The notes under the pieces were generated by a model. It worked only from the letters and a program-made list of their open reading frames with translations, was not told the DNA's origin and did no database searches. From Simiduia litorea (GTDB lineage Bacteria; Pseudomonadota; Gammaproteobacteria; Pseudomonadales; Cellvibrionaceae), in NCBI RefSeq assembly GCF_042853465.1, contig NZ_AP031497.1, forward strand, positions 1 to 64,000: 64,000 nucleotides of DNA, written 5' to 3'. Positions 7,608 to 17,620 of this stretch are shown here, in pieces. A program made the position numbers and the translations under genes. Numbering within the stretch: position 1 is the first letter of the stretch; each line of letters opens with the position of its first letter.

Positions 7608-9689
7608 CTATTTAGCGGGGACCAACAGGGAAATATCCGCGACTTGTAAAAACAAATTACGCAGTTGTACTAACAAGGCTAAGCGGTTTTTGCGTACCGC
7701 CGCGTCGTCAGCCATTACCATCACCTGATCAAAGAAGGCATCTACGGCTGGCTGCAAATCGGCCAAGCTTGTGAGTGCTTCAGTAAATTTGCTATTAGCA
7801 AATAAGGGTTGCGTCAGTGCCTTTTGTTGCGCAACTTGTTGCGCCAACACTTTCTCTGCTGATTCGATTAATAGTTTTTCATCGACCTGGTCAGAGGGCT
7901 CGCTATCAAGTTTGGTAAGAATATTTGCCACGCGTTTATTGGCGGCTGCCAACGCTTGCGCAGCGGGTAAGTCACCGAATTGCTTCACAGCTCTTACGCG
8001 GTTGTCGATATCTAAGGGCACTGAAAGTTGCTTGGCACTCACGGCCATGAAAATTTCTGGCGCAAATTTTTCGTCATCGTACCAAGCGACAAAGCGCTCG
8101 AGCATATAATTTTGTACGCTGTTGACGAGATCTTTGGCATTGGTTTTTAGCCCGTTATGTTGTGCAACAGCAGCCACTAACAAGGCGTTTAAATCCAGTG
8201 GTAGCTTTTTTTCCACCAGCAAACGCAAAGCGCCTAAGCTGGCGCGGCGCAACGCAAAAGGATCTTTAGAGCCCGTCGGCAATTGGCCGATACCGAAAAT
8301 ACCGGTGAGCGTGTCTAATCTATCCGCTAAGGCGAGAATAGTACCGGTCATTGTTTCGGGTAAAGTATCGCCGGCGAAACGCGGTAAATATTGCTCTTGT
8401 AAAGCGCGTGCAACTTCAGCGTCTTCGCCATCGTTAATGGCATAGTAATAACCGGCAATACCTTGCATGGTATCAAACTCACCCACCATGTTGGTAACCA
8501 GGTCACTCTTGCACAGTTGACCGGCGCGCTGTGCCAACTGTGTATCGGCACCGAGCAATTCGGCAATTGCTTGCGCTAAGCCGGCAACGCGTTCGGTCTT
8601 GTCGAAAATTGAACCCAGCTGTGCTTGAAACACTATGGATTTCAATCGCTCGCGCAAACTTTCCAATGACACCTTCTTATCGGTTTCAAAAAAGAAAGCC
8701 GCATCGGATAAACGCGGACGAATAACACGCTCATTACCGCTGATGACTTGTTGTGGATCTTTGCTCTCGATATTAGAAACCGTAATGAAATAAGGCATCA
8801 ATTGTTTGTTGGCGTCGAGCACGTGAAAATATTTTTGGTGTTCCCCCATAGAGGAGATAAGGGCTTCAGCGGGAACGGATAAAAACCGGTCCTCAAACTT
8901 GCCTGCCAGTGCTACAGGCCATTCAACAAGGGCCGTCACTTCATCTAGCAGCGCTGGGTCCATATGGGCAACACCCTTTATGTTCGCTGCCGCGGCGTTT
9001 ACTTGTGCGATGATCAAGGCTCTCCGTTGAGAAAAATCAGCGAGAACAAACGCCTTAGACTTTAGCAACTCAGCATAGTTATCGGCGTGATCAATATCGA
9101 GGCTTTGGTTGTAGTGGAAGCGATGGCCACGGGTTGATCGGCCAGCCGTCAAGCCCATCACTTGGCCTTCCACAATATCGTGGCCGTACAGCATGACCAA
9201 CCAATGCACAGGGCGCACGAATTCTTCGCGTTTTGCACCCCAACGCATGCGCTTTGGAATCGGCAAGTCGGCCAGCGCTTTGGTGACCATAGGCGCCAGC
9301 AATTGCGTAACAGCTTCGCCGCCCTGATCAATTTGTAAAAATAATTTGTCGGCTTTACCGTCGTTCTTTACCGATACGGTATCGAGTGAAACGTTATTTT
9401 TTTCCGCAAAAGCCAAACCGGCCTTACTGGGGCTACCGTCTTTATCAAACGCAATTTTTGCCGGCGGGCCCCAAACTTCGGCTTTAGTTACCGGTGTTTG
9501 CGCAGGCAGTTGCTCGATGCGCAACGCGAGTCGGCGTGGTGCTGCGTAAGACGTTACAGCGCCGAAGTTCAACCCTTGTGCCTGAAGACTAGCGACGATG
9601 CTGTCGGCAAAGGCTTCGGATAATTTACTAAGTGCTTTAGGCGGCAATTCTTCGGTGCCAAGTTCAACTAAAAACGTTTGCTGAGTCAT
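7608..9689 (-). CDS. glyS: Glycyl-tRNA synthetase beta subunit
   Basis: GlyS is the large subunit of the bacterial alpha2beta2 glycyl-tRNA synthetase and supplies tRNA recognition and most of the body of the enzyme. The 693-aa product starts MTQQTFLVELGTEELPPKAL, the standard beginning of the family, contains SMGEHQKYFHVLD near residue 280 and the ALADRLDTLTGIFGIG region near residue 455, and has a DALR-type anticodon-binding C-terminus. It begins in a four-base ATGA overlap with glyQ, so the two subunits are translationally coupled. Length is normal. Confidence 0.97.
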   Translation of the reverse strand: MTQQTFLVELGTEELPPKALSKLSEAFADSIVASLQAQGLNFGAVTSYAAPRRLALRIEQLPAQTPVTKAEVWGPPAKIAFDKDGSPSKAGLAFAEKNNVSLDTVSVKNDGKADKLFLQIDQGGEAVTQLLAPMVTKALADLPIPKRMRWGAKREEFVRPVHWLVMLYGHDIVEGQVMGLTAGRSTRGHRFHYNQSLDIDHADNYAELLKSKAFVLADFSQRRALIIAQVNAAAANIKGVAHMDPALLDEVTALVEWPVALAGKFEDRFLSVPAEALISSMGEHQKYFHVLDANKQLMPYFITVSNIESKDPQQVISGNERVIRPRLSDAAFFFETDKKVSLESLRERLKSIVFQAQLGSIFDKTERVAGLAQAIAELLGADTQLAQRAGQLCKSDLVTNMVGEFDTMQGIAGYYYAINDGEDAEVARALQEQYLPRFAGDTLPETMTGTILALADRLDTLTGIFGIGQLPTGSKDPFALRRASLGALRLLVEKKLPLDLNALLVAAVAQHNGLKTNAKDLVNSVQNYMLERFVAWYDDEKFAPEIFMAVSAKQLSVPLDIDNRVRAVKQFGDLPAAQALAAANKRVANILTKLDSEPSDQVDEKLLIESAEKVLAQQVAQQKALTQPLFANSKFTEALTSLADLQPAVDAFFDQVMVMADDAAVRKNRLALLVQLRNLFLQVADISLLVPAK

Positions 9690-10648
9690 TTGCTTTCTCC
9701 ACTGGCAGCGAGGACTTCGTCGCGTAGGGCTGGCTCGGCGAGAGGGAAACCCAATTTCTTGCGCGCATCGAAATAGGCTTGCGCTACGGCGCGTGCCAAG
9801 GTGCGAACTCGGAGAATAAAACGCTGGCGCTCAGTGACTGAAATGGCGTGCCTGGCGTCGAGTAAATTAAACGCGTGAGAGGCTTTCATCACCATCTCGT
9901 AGGCCGGTAGCGGCAACCCTTTTTCGATAAGGCGCTGGCTTTCGGCTTCGTAGGTATCGAAACTCTTAAACATAAATTCGACGTTGGCTTCTTCGAAGTT
10001 GAAATGGGACATTTCCACTTCGTTTTGGTGGAACACATCGCCGTAGGTTACTTTTTTCTCATCGGGGCCGATGGTCCAAACCAGATCGTAAATAGAGTCG
10101 ACGCCCTGTAAATACATGGCGATGCGCTCAATGCCGTAGGTGATTTCGCCTGTCACCGGGTAGCACTCGAGCCCACCAACCTGTTGAAAATAAGTAAACT
10201 GGGTAACTTCCATGCCGTTCAACCACACTTCCCAGCCAAGCCCCCAAGCACCTAAGGTGGGCGACTCCCAGTTGTCTTCGACGAAGCGAATGTCGTGCAC
10301 TAAGGTATCTAAACCTAGATGCTTTAATGAGCCGAGGTATAAATCTTGAATATTATCGGGAGACGGCTTCATCACCACTTGGAATTGATAGTAGTGCTGT
10401 AGGCGATTGGGGTTTTCCCCGTAGCGGCCGTCGGTGGGACGGCGGCAGGGTTGTACGTAGGCGCTGTTCCAAGTTTCTGGGCCAATAGCACGAAGGAAGG
10501 TGGCTGGGTGAAAAGTACCGGCGCCTACTTCCATGTCTAGCGGTTGAAGAATCACACAGCCTTGCTCGGCCCAATATTGTTGCAGGGCCAAAATAAGACC
10601 CTGAAAGGTGCTTACGTCAGGTGCAGCACCAGACTTGGAATTAGACAC
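9686..10648 (-). CDS. glyQ: Glycyl-tRNA synthetase alpha subunit
   Basis: GlyQ is the catalytic class II subunit that activates glycine and charges tRNA-Gly. The protein has family hallmarks: LQQYWAEQGCVILQP near the N-terminus, FLRAIGPETWNSAYVQPCRRP with the class II arginine, DGRYGENPNRLQHYYQFQV and the TYGIERIAMYLQ motif. Start: GTG at 10648 lies four bases after a perfect GGAGG, so it is preferred over an in-frame TTG at 10663 that overlaps that ribosome binding site. The product is then 320 aa, the usual size. It is the first gene of the minus-strand operon and is divergent from the acyltransferase gene at 10798. Confidence 0.97.
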   Translation of the reverse strand: MSNSKSGAAPDVSTFQGLILALQQYWAEQGCVILQPLDMEVGAGTFHPATFLRAIGPETWNSAYVQPCRRPTDGRYGENPNRLQHYYQFQVVMKPSPDNIQDLYLGSLKHLGLDTLVHDIRFVEDNWESPTLGAWGLGWEVWLNGMEVTQFTYFQQVGGLECYPVTGEITYGIERIAMYLQGVDSIYDLVWTIGPDEKKVTYGDVFHQNEVEMSHFNFEEANVEFMFKSFDTYEAESQRLIEKGLPLPAYEMVMKASHAFNLLDARHAISVTERQRFILRVRTLARAVAQAYFDARKKLGFPLAEPALRDEVLAASGESK

Positions 10649-10797
10649 TTTGCCTCCAGGCAATCGCAGACGAAATCAAAAGAAAGGCGGGAATTATAGC
10701 GGGGTGTCGGCGAGGGTGTAAGTGCAGACTTTGGCCGCAGAGGCGTTTTTACGGTAATCTTCGCACCCAATCTTACATTCTGCTGCTCTGATTAAAT

Positions 10798-11709
10798 ATG
10801 GCGAAGCCCAAATTGCTGTTTAAAACTCGCCTATTAAAAGGCCTTCTGGTTGCTGTGGCACTGATTCCTAAGCCGCTGGCTTGGCGGCTATCGAGCTTGG
10901 GGGCTAGGTTGATGCTAAAAGCCCAAGCCCGAAGTGCCTGTACAACCGACGAAAACCTGCGCCTTGCGCAACCACATTTAACCGACGCAGAGCGCCAACA
11001 GCTCACCGTTGATAGCCTCTCACATACCTTATTTATGGCCTTTGAATTGGCTAAAGTATGGACTTGGCCTTGGTCGCGGCTGGCACAACTGATCGACATC
11101 AAACCGGCGAGTCGAGCGCTGCTCGATGACGTGATTAACCAAGCGTCTGGAGTGGTGTTTCTCGCGCCGCATATAGGTAACTGGGAATTACTGGGTTTTT
11201 ATCTGCAGCAAAAAACACCGCTCACCGTTTTGTACCAACCCGGCCCATCGGAGGCCGTTAATCAACTGATGCTGGATCGCCGCGAGTTGCACGGCACTAA
11301 AATACTGCCCACCAATCGCCAAGGTGTTATGGGCCTGTTTAAATCCTTGAAGCAGGGCGGTTCGACCGGTGTACTGCCTGATCAGGTGCCAGAGAAAGCC
11401 GGTGGTGAATTTGCCCCTTTTTTTGGTGTGCAGGCGTTTACCATGACGCTAATCTACAACCTCATTCAGCGCTCGGGCTGTCGGGTTGTTATTGCGGCTT
11501 GTTTGAGAACCGACAAGGGTTTTGAGATTGTTATCCGAGAACCGGTCGCTGAAATATACGCCGATGATGTAGCGCAATCGCTTAGCGGCTTGAACCAAAG
11601 TATTGAGCAGCTTGTACTCTCGGCCCCTGAACAATATCAGTGGGAATACAAGCGCTACCGTCGACTCCTACCCGGCGAGGCCAGGCGCTACGTGAAAAAG
11701 AAGACTTAG
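10798..11709 (+). CDS. LpxL/HtrB-family lipid A acyltransferase
   Basis: Proteins of this family add secondary acyl chains to lipid A precursors at the cytoplasmic face of the inner membrane. The 303-aa product has one N-terminal hydrophobic segment (about residues 10-35), the catalytic HX4E motif as APHIGNWELLG near residue 124, and a later conserved block (TGVLPDQVPEKAGGEFAPFFG) near residue 195. The C-terminal QYQWEYKRYRR is typical. It stands alone, divergent from glyQ, and its stop codon overlaps the stop of trkH by four bases. Whether it acts as LpxL, LpxM or a relative cannot be decided here. Confidence 0.87.
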   Translation: MAKPKLLFKTRLLKGLLVAVALIPKPLAWRLSSLGARLMLKAQARSACTTDENLRLAQPHLTDAERQQLTVDSLSHTLFMAFELAKVWTWPWSRLAQLIDIKPASRALLDDVINQASGVVFLAPHIGNWELLGFYLQQKTPLTVLYQPGPSEAVNQLMLDRRELHGTKILPTNRQGVMGLFKSLKQGGSTGVLPDQVPEKAGGEFAPFFGVQAFTMTLIYNLIQRSGCRVVIAACLRTDKGFEIVIREPVAEIYADDVAQSLSGLNQSIEQLVLSAPEQYQWEYKRYRRLLPGEARRYVKKKT

Positions 11710-13154
11710 CGGCGCCAAAACATGGGTGAAAACAACACCAATAACGTGAAAACTTCCAGCCGGCCAAGCAACATAGCGAAGCATAAAATCCACTTGGCTG
11801 GGTCGTTAATATTGCCATAATGGGCGGCCACATCGCCCATACCTGGGCCCAAATTGGTGATGCAAGCGCCTACCGCTGAGAAGGCTGTGATGAAATCGAG
11901 ACCGGTTGCCAGTAGCGCTAAAAACATCACCATCACGCTAATAATAAACACCGCGAAAAAACTCCACACGGCTTCGATGACGCGATTTGGGACGGTCTTT
12001 TTGCCAACTTTTATCGGAAAAATGGCGCTGGGGTGAATTAATCGTTTAATTTCTCGGTAGCCCTGTTTGCAAATCAACATCACCCGCATGACTTTCATGC
12101 CGCCGGCGGTGGAGCCGCCACAACCGCCCATAAACGCAAATAAAAATAACATAAAGGGCAAAAATGTCGGCCAAGAACTGAAGTCAGCCGTGCCAAAACC
12201 AGTAGTGGTTAACACGGAGACAAACTCGAAGCTGCCGTGCATTAAGCTGTCAAAAAACCCGTAGGTGCCGGTGCCGTATAAATACAACACAGTGATAACC
12301 ATACCCACTAGCACCCAACCAGCATAAAAGCGAAATTCAGGGTCGGTAAAATAATGCCGTAAACTGCGCGCCCGCCAACCGACAAAATGCAGCGCAAAAT
12401 TGATGCCGGCGAAAAACATAAAAAATGTGCAGATGCCCATAATTAACGGGCTATTAAAATAACCAATGCTGGCGTCATGGGTGGAAAAGCCGCCGATGGC
12501 GACGGTGGAAAAGGCGTGGCCCACGGCATCAAACTCGGTCATGCCGGCGAATCGATAGGCCAGTGCACAGAGCACAGTAAGCCCTAAGTACATAAAGAAA
12601 AGCGCTTTCGCGGTTTCGGTAATGCGTGGGGTGAGTTTGTTGTCTTTAACTGGCCCCGGTGTCTCGGCGCGATACAGTTGCATACCGCCAATGCCTAACA
12701 TTGGCAAGATAGCCACGGCGATAACAATGATACCGATACCGCCCAACCACTGCAGTTGTTGGCGATAGTACAAAATAGATTTGGGTAAAAAATCTAAACC
12801 GGTAAATACCGTGGCACCAGTGGTGGTGAGACCAGATATAGATTCGAACAGCGCATCGGTAAAGGATGCGTTTAACTCTTCGCTAATATAAAAAGGTAGA
12901 GAACCGAACAGACCTAACACGGACCAGAATAAGGCGGTAATTAAAAAACCATCGCGGGTTTGTAAATCGTGTCGGGCTTTATGTACTGGCAACCAAATGG
13001 CGAGCCCGGTGCAAATGGTAATAAGAAAAGCCGTTAAAAATGCATAGTGGTGCCCGTCGTCGTACCAGACAGAAAATCCGATAGGGGGCAATAAGGTTAA
13101 GCTGAAAATCATCAGCAACACACCGAGCACACGAAAAATTACCGAGAAATGCAT
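11706..13154 (-). CDS. trkH: TrkH-family potassium uptake membrane subunit
   Basis: TrkH forms the K+ translocating channel of the Trk system, gated by TrkA. The 482-aa protein is strongly hydrophobic with about ten membrane segments and four pore-loop repeats carrying filter-like motifs, such as TTGATVFTGLDFLPKS, TVAIGGFSTHDAS, TTTGFGTADFSSWP and the final TNLGPGMG. The first loop, SISGLTTTGATV, is characteristic. It lies 12 bases after trkA in the same operon, so the channel and its gating ring are co-expressed. Length fits the gammaproteobacterial form. Confidence 0.95.
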   Translation of the reverse strand: MHFSVIFRVLGVLLMIFSLTLLPPIGFSVWYDDGHHYAFLTAFLITICTGLAIWLPVHKARHDLQTRDGFLITALFWSVLGLFGSLPFYISEELNASFTDALFESISGLTTTGATVFTGLDFLPKSILYYRQQLQWLGGIGIIVIAVAILPMLGIGGMQLYRAETPGPVKDNKLTPRITETAKALFFMYLGLTVLCALAYRFAGMTEFDAVGHAFSTVAIGGFSTHDASIGYFNSPLIMGICTFFMFFAGINFALHFVGWRARSLRHYFTDPEFRFYAGWVLVGMVITVLYLYGTGTYGFFDSLMHGSFEFVSVLTTTGFGTADFSSWPTFLPFMLFLFAFMGGCGGSTAGGMKVMRVMLICKQGYREIKRLIHPSAIFPIKVGKKTVPNRVIEAVWSFFAVFIISVMVMFLALLATGLDFITAFSAVGACITNLGPGMGDVAAHYGNINDPAKWILCFAMLLGRLEVFTLLVLFSPMFWRR

Positions 13155-13166
13155 AGTGGCTGCCCG

Positions 13167-14552
13167 TTAAAAGAAAGAGAAGCCGACTTGGAACAAACGC
13201 TCCACGTCTTTGGTGTATTTTTTATTGACCAGAAAAACGATGACGTGATCGCCGGTTTGCACCACCACGTTATCGTGCGCAATGATGACTTCACTGCCGG
13301 TGTCGTGCTCGCGCACAATGGCGCCAATGCTTGCGCCCTCGGGTAGGTCGATATCCTCTATTGCCCGGCCAACAACCTTCGATGTTTTATTGTCGCCGTG
13401 AGCGATTACTTCAATCGCCTCAGCTGCACCTCGGCGCAGCGAGTGAACGTTTACCATATCGCCACGGCGAACATGGGTGAGTAAGCTGCCGATGGTGGTG
13501 GTTTGTGGGCTGATGGCGATATCAATTTCGCCGCCCTGTACGAGGTCGACGTAAGCGGGATTATTAATCAAGGCCATCACTTTGCGTGCGCCCAATCGTT
13601 TGGCCAGCATTGACGACATGATATTGGCTTCATCGTCATTGGTGAGTGCTAAAAACACATCGGTGTCTTCGATGTTTTCTTCTAGCAATAAATCTTGATC
13701 GGAGGCGCTGCCGAGCAGCACGACGGTATCTTCCAGTTCTTCAGACAGCCGATTACACCGAGCTTCATTGAATTCGATAATCTTTACCGAGTAGCGTTTT
13801 TCCAATTGCTGGGCAAGACGCGAGCCGATATTGCCGCCACCGGCGATGATGATCCGTTTGTAGGAACTTTCCAAGCGTCGCAATTCGCTCATCACCGCGC
13901 GAATGTCGGCTTTTGCGGCGATAAAGAAAACTTCGTCATCGGCTTCGATAACCGTTGAGCCCTCGGGCATGATGGCTTTACCGCGTCGGTAAACGGCTGC
14001 TACCCGGGTGTCGACCGAGGGCATGTGTTGGCGCATGTAGCGCAATTCTTGGCCTACTAGTGGCCCACCGTAATAGGCACGCACGGCAACTAACTGCACG
14101 CGCCCCTCGGCGAAATCGAGTACTTGCAGTGCGCCTGGATGCTCAATTAAGCGAAAAATATAATCGGATACCAATCGCTCTGGGCTGATTAATACATCGA
14201 TAGGGATAACATCGTTGCTGAACAGATTACCCTGGGATAAATAGGCTTGAGAGCGAACCCGGGCAATTTTCGTTGGCGTGCGAAACAGGCTGTGGGCTAC
14301 TTGGCAGGCAATCATATTGATTTCATCGTTGCTGGTGACGGCCACTAGCATATCGGCATCTTCTATACCGGCACTGATCAATACATCGGGGTGCGATGCG
14401 CTGCCGGTCACAACGCCGATATCAATTCTATCGCGCAGGTCTTCAAGTAGCGCTGGATCTGTGTCTACGACGGTGATGTCGTTTGCTTCACTGGCGAGAT
14501 TGACGGCAAGTGTGCCACCTACTTGGCCTGCACCTAAAATGATAATTTTCAT
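13167..14552 (-). CDS. trkA: Trk system potassium uptake regulatory protein TrkA
   Basis: TrkA is the cytoplasmic NAD(H)/nucleotide-binding ring that gates TrkH. The 461-aa product has two complete RCK units in tandem: a first Rossmann fold (MKIIILGAGQVGGTLA, residues 1-130), a first TrkA-C domain with LVGQELRYMRQ, a second Rossmann fold from about residue 230 (IIIAGGGNIGSRLAQQLE), and a second TrkA-C domain ending at the C-terminus. It sits 15 bases after rsmB and 12 bases before trkH. Order and size match the fmt-rsmB-trkA arrangement known from many gammaproteobacteria. Confidence 0.96.
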   Translation of the reverse strand: MKIIILGAGQVGGTLAVNLASEANDITVVDTDPALLEDLRDRIDIGVVTGSASHPDVLISAGIEDADMLVAVTSNDEINMIACQVAHSLFRTPTKIARVRSQAYLSQGNLFSNDVIPIDVLISPERLVSDYIFRLIEHPGALQVLDFAEGRVQLVAVRAYYGGPLVGQELRYMRQHMPSVDTRVAAVYRRGKAIMPEGSTVIEADDEVFFIAAKADIRAVMSELRRLESSYKRIIIAGGGNIGSRLAQQLEKRYSVKIIEFNEARCNRLSEELEDTVVLLGSASDQDLLLEENIEDTDVFLALTNDDEANIMSSMLAKRLGARKVMALINNPAYVDLVQGGEIDIAISPQTTTIGSLLTHVRRGDMVNVHSLRRGAAEAIEVIAHGDNKTSKVVGRAIEDIDLPEGASIGAIVREHDTGSEVIIAHDNVVVQTGDHVIVFLVNKKYTKDVERLFQVGFSFF

Positions 14553-14567
14553 GGATGCGTGAAACCC

Positions 14568-15839
14568 TTATTTTTGTTTATGCAGCAAACAATAGTAGAA
14601 GCCGTCGCTGTTGTGTTGGCCCGGTAAAATTTGACGGCCCGCCGTTTGTTCTATGCCCCAATGGGCATGTATTTTTTCTTCTTTTGCGTCGGCTGTGTGC
14701 GCCAAAAACGCTTCGATCACTTGGACATTTTCTTCCGGCATAACCGAACAAGTCGCGTAGAGTAAATAGCCGCCTTTTTTTAGCAGGGCCCAATTGGCCG
14801 CTAGGATGTCAGCTTGTAAGCTCGCCAGCTTAGCAATATCGGCGGGTTTGCGCAGTAGCTTGATATCGGGGTGGCGGCGAATAACACCGGTGGCGGAACA
14901 GGGTGCGTCTAACAGGATATGATCAAACGGGGTCTTGTCCCACCAGCTTTCTGGTTTAGCAGCGTCGCCGCAAATAATGGTTGCTTGTTGCTTGGCGCGG
15001 CTCAGGTTTTCTCTGACGCGCGTTAACCGTTTAGCTTCTAAATCGATGGCGACTAGGTCGACTTTTGCTGACTGCAGTAAATGCAGCGTTTTACCGCCGG
15101 GCGCACAACAGCAATCGAGTACTCTGTCGCCGTCTATGATCGGTAAAAGTTCGCCCGCTAGCTGCGCGGCTTCATCTTGCACACTGAGATCACCCTGGTT
15201 GAAACCCGGTAGGCTGGTAACGTCGACCATGGTTTCCAGCTCAATGCTATTGGCGGCCATCTGGCCGGGTTTAGCGATCAGTGAAATGGCGGCTAGCTGT
15301 TCGAGGTAGGCTTGGCGATCAATCCATGGCGCTAAGCGCAGTGATAGAGGCGGGTGCTGATTGTTGGCGGTTAGAATGGTTTCAGCGCTATTCGGCCAAT
15401 GTCTGTGTATCGCCTTTTCAATCCACTTGGGGTGATGGCTTTGTGCTGTCTCGAGCAATGCATCTTTTTGGCGCAAGAAATTACGCAATACGCCATTAAC
15501 CAGCTTCGTTGCCCACGCTTTGTTTAAATCCCGACACGCTTCTACGGTATCGGAGAGGGCGGCGTGATCGGGTACGCGCATCTGCTCGATTTGGTAAAGG
15601 CCTAATAACAGCAGCGCGTGAATATCGGCATCTTTGGGTTTAAAGGGCTTGGCAAGCAGCGATTGTATTATGGGGTTGTAGCGGTAAAACCAACGGCAGG
15701 CGCCAAAACATAACTCTTGCACTAGGCCCTTATCGCGGGCCTGAGCTTTGGCGAGGTATACCGGCAAGAGTGCCGATAGGGAGTGCCCTTTGTTTAGTAG
15801 ATCAGCGAGGCAAAGCGCGGCGACGGCGCGGCTATTCAT
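14568..15839 (-). CDS. rsmB: 16S rRNA (cytosine-967-C5)-methyltransferase RsmB
   Basis: RsmB (Sun/Fmu) methylates C967 of 16S rRNA with S-adenosylmethionine. The N-terminal NusB-like RNA-binding domain covers roughly the first 150 residues. The methyltransferase domain has the SAM motif VLDCCCAPGGKTLHLL, the catalytic-region motif LLDAPCSATGVIRRHPDIK and the second cysteine in YATCSVMPEEN. The start at ATG 15839 (MNSRAVAALCLADLL) overlaps the end of fmt and matches the family start; a longer in-frame extension upstream lies wholly inside fmt and was not used. The product is 423 aa. Confidence 0.95.
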   Translation of the reverse strand: MNSRAVAALCLADLLNKGHSLSALLPVYLAKAQARDKGLVQELCFGACRWFYRYNPIIQSLLAKPFKPKDADIHALLLLGLYQIEQMRVPDHAALSDTVEACRDLNKAWATKLVNGVLRNFLRQKDALLETAQSHHPKWIEKAIHRHWPNSAETILTANNQHPPLSLRLAPWIDRQAYLEQLAAISLIAKPGQMAANSIELETMVDVTSLPGFNQGDLSVQDEAAQLAGELLPIIDGDRVLDCCCAPGGKTLHLLQSAKVDLVAIDLEAKRLTRVRENLSRAKQQATIICGDAAKPESWWDKTPFDHILLDAPCSATGVIRRHPDIKLLRKPADIAKLASLQADILAANWALLKKGGYLLYATCSVMPEENVQVIEAFLAHTADAKEEKIHAHWGIEQTAGRQILPGQHNSDGFYYCLLHKQK

Positions 15840-16809
15840 TGACCGGCTCAGCAGAGATAAATTGGATTCCCTCGGCAAATTTAGCATGGTTGCCGGCGAG
15901 CAAATCGGCTATGGCCAATGCTTTCTTTCCGGGTAGCTGCACGGAAGTGAGCGCTAACTGACCCTCTCCGCAAGCTACCACAAGGCGACTTTTACTCCCA
16001 CTTTGCTCGGCCAGTGCGATGGTACCGGGCGCTACAGCAGCCGTTTCCGTTATCAAAGATGCCTGCCATAACCGCACCCGCTCTTCACCCAGCAAGGTAA
16101 ATGCCACCGGGAAGGGGTTAAAGGCACGAATCAGACGATCTATGTTTGCAGCGGGTTGGCGCCAGTCTATCTGTGCCTCTTCTTTAGTCAGCTTGTGGGC
16201 GTAGTTGGCTTTATCATGGTCCTGCGGCACAGGCTTGACGGCGTTGTTGGCTAGTTGGTCGAGTGTGTCTATTAAGGCGGGGCAACCGATGGGCCAAAGC
16301 GTGTCGTGTAGCTCGGCCGCTGTCGTTGTTGGCCCGATAGGGCAGCGGCTGATGGCGAGCATGTCACCGGTGTCTAAACCTACGTCCATCTGCATGATGG
16401 TGACGCCGGTCTCGCTATCACCAGCTTGAATGGCGCGTTGTATTGGCGCCGCGCCGCGCCATCTTGGCAAGAGTGAGGCGTGGACGTTGATACAGCCAAG
16501 TCGCGGCAGGTCTAACACGGCTTTTGGCAGCAGTAAGCCATAGGCGACCACCACCATCACATCGGCCTGGTATTGCTCGATCAGCGCTTGGTCGTCAGGT
16601 GTTTTCAAGTGCGTTGGCTGGTGCACCGGCAAGTTCTGGCTTAAGGCCAGCGTTTTTACTGGGCTTGCCTGTAATTTTTTTCCGCGCCCTGCAGGTCTAT
16701 CGGGTTGGGTAAAAACGGCCACCACTTGGTGCCGGCTGTCGAGTAGTGCCTGAAGGTGGTGTGCGGCAAACTCGGGCGTGCCGGCAAAGATAACGCGCAA
16801 GGGGCTCAT
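15832..16809 (-). CDS. fmt: Methionyl-tRNA formyltransferase
   Basis: Fmt formylates initiator Met-tRNA using 10-formyl-tetrahydrofolate. The 325-aa product begins with the expected FAGTPEFAAHHLQALL, contains the formyltransferase signature region (INVHASLLPRWRGAAPIQRAI near residue 110), the DVGLDTGDML motif near residue 145, and a C-terminal OB-like domain for tRNA binding. It lies 29 bases after def, its functional partner, and overlaps the start of rsmB by eight bases. Size and order are standard. Confidence 0.96.
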   Translation of the reverse strand: MSPLRVIFAGTPEFAAHHLQALLDSRHQVVAVFTQPDRPAGRGKKLQASPVKTLALSQNLPVHQPTHLKTPDDQALIEQYQADVMVVVAYGLLLPKAVLDLPRLGCINVHASLLPRWRGAAPIQRAIQAGDSETGVTIMQMDVGLDTGDMLAISRCPIGPTTTAAELHDTLWPIGCPALIDTLDQLANNAVKPVPQDHDKANYAHKLTKEEAQIDWRQPAANIDRLIRAFNPFPVAFTLLGEERVRLWQASLITETAAVAPGTIALAEQSGSKSRLVVACGEGQLALTSVQLPGKKALAIADLLAGNHAKFAEGIQFISAEPVNE

Positions 16810-16838
16810 GGCTGAGAACTCAAAATTGGTTGACGTGC

Positions 16839-17345
16839 TTAAGCCTGCTGGCGATGCTGTTTTTCTAGCTTTTTGCGTATGCGATCGCGCTTCAGATTTG
16901 AAATGTGATCCACGAAAAGCTTGCCGTTCAGGTGGTCTAGCTCGTGTTGAATGCAGGTGGCCAATAAACCATCTGGCGTTAATTCGAAGCTTTTACCATC
17001 ACGATCAAGTGCTTTTACCCGAACATGTAGCGGTCGTTCGACGCTTTCATAAAACCCAGGAACCGATAGACAACCCTCATCGTAGGTGCCTGTTTCCTGA
17101 TCTAAAACATCGACGGTGGGGTTGATGAAAACCATAGGTTGGTTCTGCTCTTCGCTGATATCGATGACCACAATACGCTTGTGAACATTAATTTGTGTGG
17201 CAGCTAAACCAATGCCTGGGCAGGCGTACATGGTCTCAAACATATCGTCGATAAGCGTGCGTACCTCGTCGTTAACTTCAGTAACGGGCTGCGCGAGGGT
17301 GCGTAACCGAGGGTCTGGAAATTCTAATATATCGAGCTTAGCCAT
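16839..17345 (-). CDS. def: Peptide deformylase
   Basis: The enzyme removes the formyl group from nascent proteins using a bound Fe2+ or Zn2+. All three family motifs are present: GIGLAATQ near residue 44, EGCLSVPG near residue 90 with the metal-binding cysteine, and QHELDHLNG near residue 133 with the two metal-binding histidines and catalytic glutamate. Length (168 aa) matches the E. coli type. It heads the minus-strand run def-fmt-rsmB-trkA-trkH and is divergent from the LysM gene across a 275-base gap. Confidence 0.97.
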   Translation of the reverse strand: MAKLDILEFPDPRLRTLAQPVTEVNDEVRTLIDDMFETMYACPGIGLAATQINVHKRIVVIDISEEQNQPMVFINPTVDVLDQETGTYDEGCLSVPGFYESVERPLHVRVKALDRDGKSFELTPDGLLATCIQHELDHLNGKLFVDHISNLKRDRIRKKLEKQHRQQA

Positions 17346-17620
17346 AAACGGTGTGACAAACTTCTAGTAAAAAGATAACAGTCGCTGCTAACATTATGAT
17401 CAAACAGCATTTACGCCAAAATTTAGCAGCCCAGAGTGATCTTGCCATGGGCAAAATGCAAAGCCGTTGTAGTCTTTATTCAACGGTGGCACATTGTCAC
17501 TCAAGCTGTGCTGGATTGACAGCAGCAGGGCACTTGGTTTTGGTGCGCTATTATAACGTCTAAATTCTCCAAAAAGGCCGAGATTTCCCCAAAAGGCCAT
17601 GAGAAACAGGATAGGTTTCT
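17346..17620. other. Intergenic region between def and the LysM gene
   Basis: This 275-base divergent spacer must hold the promoters for both genes, but I find no well-spaced sigma-70 pair. Near its right end, a CCAAAAAGGCC-like unit is repeated as CCCAAAAGGCC about 16 bases later; this short direct repeat could be an operator or coincidence. No small gene with a ribosome binding site was seen. Confidence 0.4.
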